A DNA stretch of 34,644 nucleotides from Ruminococcaceae bacterium UBA3323 (lineage in GTDB: Bacteria; Bacillota; Clostridia; Oscillospirales; Acutalibacteraceae): contig DESD01000049.1 of the NCBI GenBank assembly GCA_002361935.1, positions 1 to 34,644 on the forward strand, written 5' to 3'. Each line of letters begins with the position of its first letter. Position 1 is the first letter of the stretch. The notes beneath the pieces are model-generated. The model had not been told where the DNA came from. It ran no database searches and worked only from the letters and a program-made list of their open reading frames with translations. Positions 30,043 through 34,644 of the stretch are shown in pieces. The translations under genes were made by a program, and so were the position numbers.

Positions 30043-32538
30043 ATGCCTGATGAAACAATAAGATATGATAATCAAAAAATAATTGATGTTGAAATTAGCA
30101 CAGAAATAAGAAAAGCATTCCTTGATTATTCAATGAGTGTTATTGTAAGCCGTGCTCTTCCGGATGTAAGAGATGGTTTAAAGCCTGTTCACAGAAGAAT
30201 ACTTTATGCTATGTATGATAACAGCCTTTATCCTGACAAGCCGTATCGTAAATGCGCTACAACTGTCGGCGAAGTTTTGGGCCATTATCATCCGCACGGT
30301 GATGCTTCTGTTTATGATGCAATGGTAAGGCTTGCACAATCGTTTTCAATGCGTCATCCGCTTGTTGACGGTCACGGAAACTTCGGTTCTATAGATGGTG
30401 ACCCACCTGCTGCTTACCGTTATACAGAAAGCCGTATGAGCAAAATCTCTATGAAAATGATAGAGGATATAAAAAAAGAAACCGTTGACTGGTTGCCGAA
30501 CTTTGATGATACAACCAAAGAACCGCAGGTTCTTCCTGCCCGTTTTCCAAATCTTTTGGTAAACGGTTCTTCAGGTATTGCTGTTGGTATGGCAACGAAT
30601 ATTCCGCCTCATAATATGAAAGAAGTTATTGAGGGTATGTGCTGCCTTATTGATAACCCGGATGCTGAACTTGATCAGATAATGGAACATATCAAGGGCC
30701 CTGATTTTCCAACTGCAGGCATTATTATGGGCACAAGAGGAATAAAAGAAGCCTATGCAACGGGAAGGGGCAAAATCTATGTTCGTGCAAAGGCAGAAAT
30801 TGTTGAAGCAAAGAATGATAGATATAAAATCGTTGTAACAGAAATACCATATGGTGTTAATAAAGCAAGGCTTATTACAAGAATTGCAGATCTTGTGAAA
30901 GAAAAAAGGCTGGAAGGCGTTGCTGATGTTCAGGATTATTCAGACAGACGCGGTATGCATATTGAGGTTGTTGTTAAAAAGGATGCAAATGCACAGGTAG
31001 TTTTGAATAATCTTTACAAAATGACGGATATGCAGGTTACTTTCGGTGCAATTATGCTTGCACTTGATGATGGTGTTCCGAAAGTTCTTTCTCTTAAAGA
31101 AATACTTCAGAAATATATCCTGTTCCAAAAAGATATTGTTAAAAGAAGAACAGAATTTGATCTTAAAAAGGCACAGGAAAGAGCACATATTTTAGAAGGT
31201 CTTGCAAGGGCAATTGATATTGTTGATGATGTAATTGCAACAATTCGTGCCTGCAGAGGAACCCAGGCTGAAGCAAAGCAGGCCATTATGGATAAATTCG
31301 GTTTTGACGATTCTCAGGCAAGTGCAATTGTAGCTTACCGTATCGGTCAGTTGGCAGGGCTTGAAATTGAAAAAATATTGAATGAACTTGATGAGCTTCA
31401 CGAAAGAATTAAAGATTTTCTTGATATTCTTGCAAATGAAAACAGAATTCTTGATCTTGTAAAATCAGAAGCACGTGCTATCGGTGATAAATTCGGTGAT
31501 GACAGAAGAACGGAAATTTCCGCTTACACAGGTGATGTTGAGGATGAGGATTTAATTCCGGTTGAAGAATCTATCTTAACGCTTACAAATATGGGCTATA
31601 TGAAGCGTATGACCGTTGATACCTATAAAGCGCAGAACCGAGGCGGCCGCGGAATTATGGGTATGAGCAGAAGAGAAGAGGATGTTGCAAAAACAATGTT
31701 TTCCTGCTCCTCCCACGATGTTGTATTTCTCTTTACCAACAAGGGTAAGGTTTTCAAGAAAAAAGCATATGAAATTCCTGCTTCTTCAAGAACGGGAAAG
31801 GGTATGAATGTTGTGAACCTGCTTCCGCTTGAAAAGGATGAAACCGTTTCGGCAATGGTTAAAATTCCGGCAGAGGAAAACAGAAAATATCTATGTATGG
31901 TTACCAAAAAGGGTATTATCAAAAGAACGGATATCAATGAATATCAGCATATCCGCCAAAGCGGTATTATCGCCATAAATCTTGACGAGGGTGATGAGCT
32001 TGCCTATGTTGAAATTACCGACGGTGAAAGAAAGCTTGTTGTTGCAACGCATGATGGCATGAGCATTTGCTTTGATGAAACGGATGCAAGGCTGATCGGA
32101 AGAACAGCAAGAGGTGTAAGAGCAATTTCACTTGCCGAGGGCGATTATGTTGTTGGCTTTGCCGCTTCACTTGAGGGATATACGCTTCTTACGGTTTCCG
32201 AAACCGGCTTCGGCAGAAAGAGCAGCTTTGATGATTACAGAGTTCAGAGCCGAGGCGGTAAAGGACTTATTAACTACAGAACATCGCAATACGGCAAGGT
32301 TGCAATGATTGCACCCGTTACCGAAAATGAAGATGTTATTATGATAACAAGTGACGGTATTGTTATCAGAACGCATGTTGATCAGATTTCTACCTTCTTA
32401 AGACCAAGCAAGGGCGTTAAGGTAATGAGAGTGAATGAAGGAGAAAAGGTTGCAACAATTTCTGTTGTAGACAGGTTTGAAGAAGAACTTGAAGATGCAG
32501 AAGAGAATGAAGCAGCAGAAGAAGCAACAGAAGAATAA
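30043..32538 (+). CDS. gyrA: DNA gyrase subunit A
   Basis: Breakage-reunion subunit of gyrase. Catalytic Tyr127 (YRYTESRM) forms the DNA link. The quinolone-resistance region reads HPHGDASVYDAMVRLAQ with Ala88 at the position of E. coli Ser83 and Asp92 at that of Asp87. The C-terminal beta-pinwheel carries the GyrA box QSRGGKG (735-741), which separates gyrase from ParC. The protein ends in an acidic tail (about 810-831, rich in Glu and Ala). The 831 residues are normal. AAAGGAG precedes ATG 30043; gyrB ends 48 bases upstream, so one transcript is likely, closed by the terminator at 32546. Confidence 0.97.
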   Translation: MPDETIRYDNQKIIDVEISTEIRKAFLDYSMSVIVSRALPDVRDGLKPVHRRILYAMYDNSLYPDKPYRKCATTVGEVLGHYHPHGDASVYDAMVRLAQSFSMRHPLVDGHGNFGSIDGDPPAAYRYTESRMSKISMKMIEDIKKETVDWLPNFDDTTKEPQVLPARFPNLLVNGSSGIAVGMATNIPPHNMKEVIEGMCCLIDNPDAELDQIMEHIKGPDFPTAGIIMGTRGIKEAYATGRGKIYVRAKAEIVEAKNDRYKIVVTEIPYGVNKARLITRIADLVKEKRLEGVADVQDYSDRRGMHIEVVVKKDANAQVVLNNLYKMTDMQVTFGAIMLALDDGVPKVLSLKEILQKYILFQKDIVKRRTEFDLKKAQERAHILEGLARAIDIVDDVIATIRACRGTQAEAKQAIMDKFGFDDSQASAIVAYRIGQLAGLEIEKILNELDELHERIKDFLDILANENRILDLVKSEARAIGDKFGDDRRTEISAYTGDVEDEDLIPVEESILTLTNMGYMKRMTVDTYKAQNRGGRGIMGMSRREEDVAKTMFSCSSHDVVFLFTNKGKVFKKKAYEIPASSRTGKGMNVVNLLPLEKDETVSAMVKIPAEENRKYLCMVTKKGIIKRTDINEYQHIRQSGIIAINLDEGDELAYVEITDGERKLVVATHDGMSICFDETDARLIGRTARGVRAISLAEGDYVVGFAASLEGYTLLTVSETGFGRKSSFDDYRVQSRGGKGLINYRTSQYGKVAMIAPVTENEDVIMITSDGIVIRTHVDQISTFLRPSKGVKVMRVNEGEKVATISVVDRFEEELEDAEENEAAEEATEE

Positions 32539-32545
32539 ATTTTTT

Positions 32546-32570
32546 AAGGGCAGCGTTAAGCTGCCCTTTT
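32546..32570 (+). terminator. Terminator of gyrA
   Basis: AAGGGCAGC/GCTGCCCTT with loop GTTAA and trailing T residues closes the origin operon. The following 130 bases to the next promoter are AT-rich and hold nothing recognisable. Confidence 0.9.
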
Positions 32571-32704
32571 ACTATGCTTGTTTTATTCTGCATATTTTTT
32601 TATCAATGGTTCTTTATGAAGGGTGTTGCCGTATATTTATATTTTTATAAATTATTTTTTTTGCGATTTATATAATTTTCCATACCTTATTTACAATTTA
32701 TTTA

Positions 32705-32733
32705 TTGAAATCTATATAAATATAATATATAAT
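32705..32733 (+). promoter_or_regulatory. Promoter of the LCP gene
   Basis: TTGAAA (32705-32710), 17 bases, TATAAT (32728-32733), followed by AGAGGAG before ATG 32772. Overlapping AT-rich alternatives exist. Confidence 0.6.
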
Positions 32734-32771
32734 GCTATGTGTATGAAAATTTTTGAGAGGAGAAATCGCAA

Positions 32772-34496
32772 ATGGGTACCCCGGATTACGATTTAGACGA
32801 TATTCTTAATGAAATTATAAATAAAAATGTTGGCGAGGATATCAAAGCCAAAATGGATGAGATAGACAGGGCAAAAGAAGAGGCAAAACAGGGGGACAAG
32901 CCTGAAAAGGAAAAACCCCAGCCTCCGAAAGAAGCAAAAGCAGAGCAGCCTGCAAAACCGCCGGTAAAAGCCGATGTGCCGAAGAAAGAGGCACCGAAAA
33001 ATGAACAAGCCAAGGCAGAGGCTGTAAAGAACGAGCCGCAGGCTCCGAAAAAAGAAACTGTTGCAAAATCAACAGCAACGGTTGTATATAAGGAAGAGCC
33101 GAAAAAGGAAACACCGAAAGCTGCTCCTGCGGCACCAACGGCAGTAAAAAAAGAGCAGGAAGCAAAGCCTCCTGTAAAGCCTGATTTTAATATGGACGAA
33201 CCTTTTCTTGAAAGCAACCGGGAGGTTCCGAAGGATGAAGCCGAGGGAAGCGTTAATCTTTTTGACCTTGGCGGATATGCAGCAGAAGAGGCCCCGAGAA
33301 GCGTGAGAAGAGAAAAAAAGAAAAAAAGCAAGAAAAAATGGCGCAAAACAACTGCAGGAAAAATATGCATTTCTTTAATTCTTGTGCTTGCTATTGCCAT
33401 TGTAGGTACGGGCGGCTATGCCGTTTGGTATGTAAACGATATGCTTAACGGTATTACAGAGCAGGATCCGAATACTCCGAACACCACAACGGATGTGTGG
33501 AAGGGAATGGACGAGTTCTACGAAAGCTTTGATACTATCAATGAAAATGAATATTCTTCATCCTACCGTGATATGGTTAAAAAATGGTATTATAACGGCG
33601 AGCCGGTAAGCTCAAGCAATGTTTTGAATGTTATGCTTATCGGTGAGGATACACGCGGAGATGAAATTTCAGAAAGCGGAACAAGAGCCGACTCTGCAAT
33701 TATCGGTAGCGTAAATACACAGACCGGAGAGGTTCTTTTAACCTCTATTCTTCGTGACTCCTATGTTTATTATGAAACAACACCCGGCGATGAAAGCACG
33801 GGAAGGTACGGCAAAATAAACGGAGCCATGGCTTTCGGCGGCATAGACTGCTATATCAATGCTGTTGAAAGAATGTTCAAGGTAAATATTGATAACTATG
33901 TTATCGTAAACTTTACAAGCTTCCAGAATATTATTGATTCACTCGGCGGCGTTACGGTAACAATGAGCGCAGCGGAAATCAGGGAAATCAACAATCACCC
34001 GAATACTTACGGCGGCGTATCTATCAGTGGTGAGGCAGGAGATCTTCTTCTCAGCGGTGAGCAGGCACTTGCCTATTGCAGAATAAGACACCTTGATTCC
34101 GATAATGTTCGTGCAGACAGACAGAAAACTGTTCTTCTTTCTCTGTTCAAAAAGGTAAAGGATGCTTCAACAATGAAGCTTGCCGAGCTTGCAACAACGC
34201 TTATGCCGTATGTTAAAACGGGATTTTCCAAGAAAGAAATTCTTTCAATCGGCCAGTACGCCCTTTCCCACGGCTGGATTTCATATAAAACGGTAACCTA
34301 TACGGTTCCTACGAATGAAACAAATACAGACGGAACGGCGCTTACAACCTGCAAGGGCGGAACCTATTACGGTGAATGGATCTGGAAGGTAGACTGCCCG
34401 CTTGCAGCGCAGATACTGCAGAAAAAGATATACGGAAAAACAAGCATTTCCCTTGCCGAAAACAGGCAGAATTTTGCTTCACTCAGCGACTATTAA
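32772..34496 (+). CDS. LytR-CpsA-Psr (LCP) family glycopolymer ligase
   Basis: LCP enzymes attach wall teichoic acid-type polymers from lipid carriers to peptidoglycan on the outer face. The 574 residues comprise a long Lys/Glu/Pro/Ala-rich cytoplasmic part (1-175), a basic cluster, one membrane helix (about 197-220), an outer linker, and the LCP domain (about 282-480). Catalytic arginines are visible: Arg295 (GEDTRG), Arg328-Asp329 (SILRDSYV) and RIRHLDSDNVRADRQ, with KINGAMAFGG and FTSFQNIIDSLGGV as further marks. The N-terminal part is unusually long and probably disordered; it opens with YDLDDILNEI. Own promoter and terminator indicate a single-gene unit. Confidence 0.93.
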   Translation: MGTPDYDLDDILNEIINKNVGEDIKAKMDEIDRAKEEAKQGDKPEKEKPQPPKEAKAEQPAKPPVKADVPKKEAPKNEQAKAEAVKNEPQAPKKETVAKSTATVVYKEEPKKETPKAAPAAPTAVKKEQEAKPPVKPDFNMDEPFLESNREVPKDEAEGSVNLFDLGGYAAEEAPRSVRREKKKKSKKKWRKTTAGKICISLILVLAIAIVGTGGYAVWYVNDMLNGITEQDPNTPNTTTDVWKGMDEFYESFDTINENEYSSSYRDMVKKWYYNGEPVSSSNVLNVMLIGEDTRGDEISESGTRADSAIIGSVNTQTGEVLLTSILRDSYVYYETTPGDESTGRYGKINGAMAFGGIDCYINAVERMFKVNIDNYVIVNFTSFQNIIDSLGGVTVTMSAAEIREINNHPNTYGGVSISGEAGDLLLSGEQALAYCRIRHLDSDNVRADRQKTVLLSLFKKVKDASTMKLAELATTLMPYVKTGFSKKEILSIGQYALSHGWISYKTVTYTVPTNETNTDGTALTTCKGGTYYGEWIWKVDCPLAAQILQKKIYGKTSISLAENRQNFASLSDY

Positions 34497-34518
34497 TAAA
34501 GGAATATAAGAAAAGAAA

Positions 34519-34548
34519 AAGACACTTCCCCGTGAAGTGTCTTTTTGT
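34519..34548 (+). terminator. Terminator of the LCP gene
   Basis: AAGACACTTC (34519-34528)/GAAGTGTCTT (34534-34543) with loop CCCGT and a T-run. The A-rich lead-in could also serve the convergent minus-strand gene. Confidence 0.9.
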
Positions 34549-34556
34549 GTTTTTGC

Positions 34557-34644
34557 TTAAAAAGTGCCTTTTACAATATCGTTGTGCAATTCAATAAACA
34601 TTTCGGATGTTGTTTTTGTGCTCATCTTTTTAAATTCATCCAGG
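34557..34644 (-). CDS. C-terminal end of an unidentified gene, cut by the window edge
   Basis: The minus strand has 28 codons open from the window edge to TAA at 34557-34559, ending in SEMFIELHNDIVKGTF. It is convergent with the LCP gene and begins right after its terminator, the usual layout of a real gene end. Too short to recognise a family. Confidence 0.5.
   Translation of the reverse strand, partial: LDEFKKMSTKTTSEMFIELHNDIVKGTF

Noticed and set aside
32786..33400. Long antisense reading frame opposite the LCP N-terminal arm
   Set aside because: It is Phe/Ser/Ala-rich and is the shadow of the Lys/Glu/Ala-rich coding strand, with no ribosome site or family pattern.

Overview
The window looks like the replication-origin region of a low-GC, Gram-positive gut-type Clostridium, probably of the Oscillospirales/Ruminococcaceae group. 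The anchors are the Firmicutes gene order dnaA-dnaN-yaaA-recF-remB-gyrB-gyrA, a LexA repressor, an ECF riboflavin transporter under an FMN riboswitch, two LytR-CpsA-Psr (LCP) type proteins and a sortase-like surface protein. The species cannot be fixed from sequence reading alone. There is no CRISPR array, insertion sequence or prophage.

Layout. 1-6.0 kb: a partial tRNA divergent from lexA, then mrp (Fe-S carrier ATPase), a dCMP-deaminase family gene, a HAD phosphatase, degV, birA and a GH25 lysozyme, all on the plus strand. 6.0-10.3 kb (minus): a complete CUT1 sugar ABC importer (binding protein, two permeases, ATPase). 10.4-12.6 kb: two divergent surface-protein genes flanking a cobalamin riboswitch; one resembles the alpha domain and the other the beta domain (DUF4430) of transcobalamin/intrinsic factor. 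12.7-16.1 kb: a His/Cys-rich P-type metal ATPase, a DUF421 protein and a CDF-like cation transporter. 16.2-19.9 kb: an exported metallophosphoesterase, an FMN riboswitch with terminator and ribU, fructose-bisphosphate aldolase, and a 58-residue protein. 19.9-22.3 kb (minus): the folate genes folE-folP-folB-folK. 22.3-23.3 kb (minus): a degenerate LCP-like protein. 23.5-32.5 kb (plus): the dnaA-to-gyrA block, with oriC placed between dnaA and dnaN. 32.8-34.5 kb: a full LCP ligase. The last 88 bases hold the tail of a minus-strand gene.

How the parts work together. The dnaA-gyrA block supplies initiation, sliding clamp, gap repair and supercoiling next to the origin. The riboflavin, folate, biotin (birA) and cobalamin features make the left arm rich in cofactor uptake and synthesis. 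Consensus sigma-A promoters (TTGACA-17-TATAAT) precede the tRNA and both vitamin riboswitches.

Most interesting signals: (1) two copies of a pseudoknotted leader RNA, which I do not recognise as a known class, ending at the start codons of gyrB and of the HAD phosphatase gene, with compensatory changes; (2) a split intrinsic-factor-like protein pair around a B12 riboswitch, expressed from back-to-back promoters that share a -35 region; (3) a DnaA whose DNA-recognition signature is altered, beside repeated DnaA-box-like sites that are also non-canonical, plus a DnaA-trio-like run.
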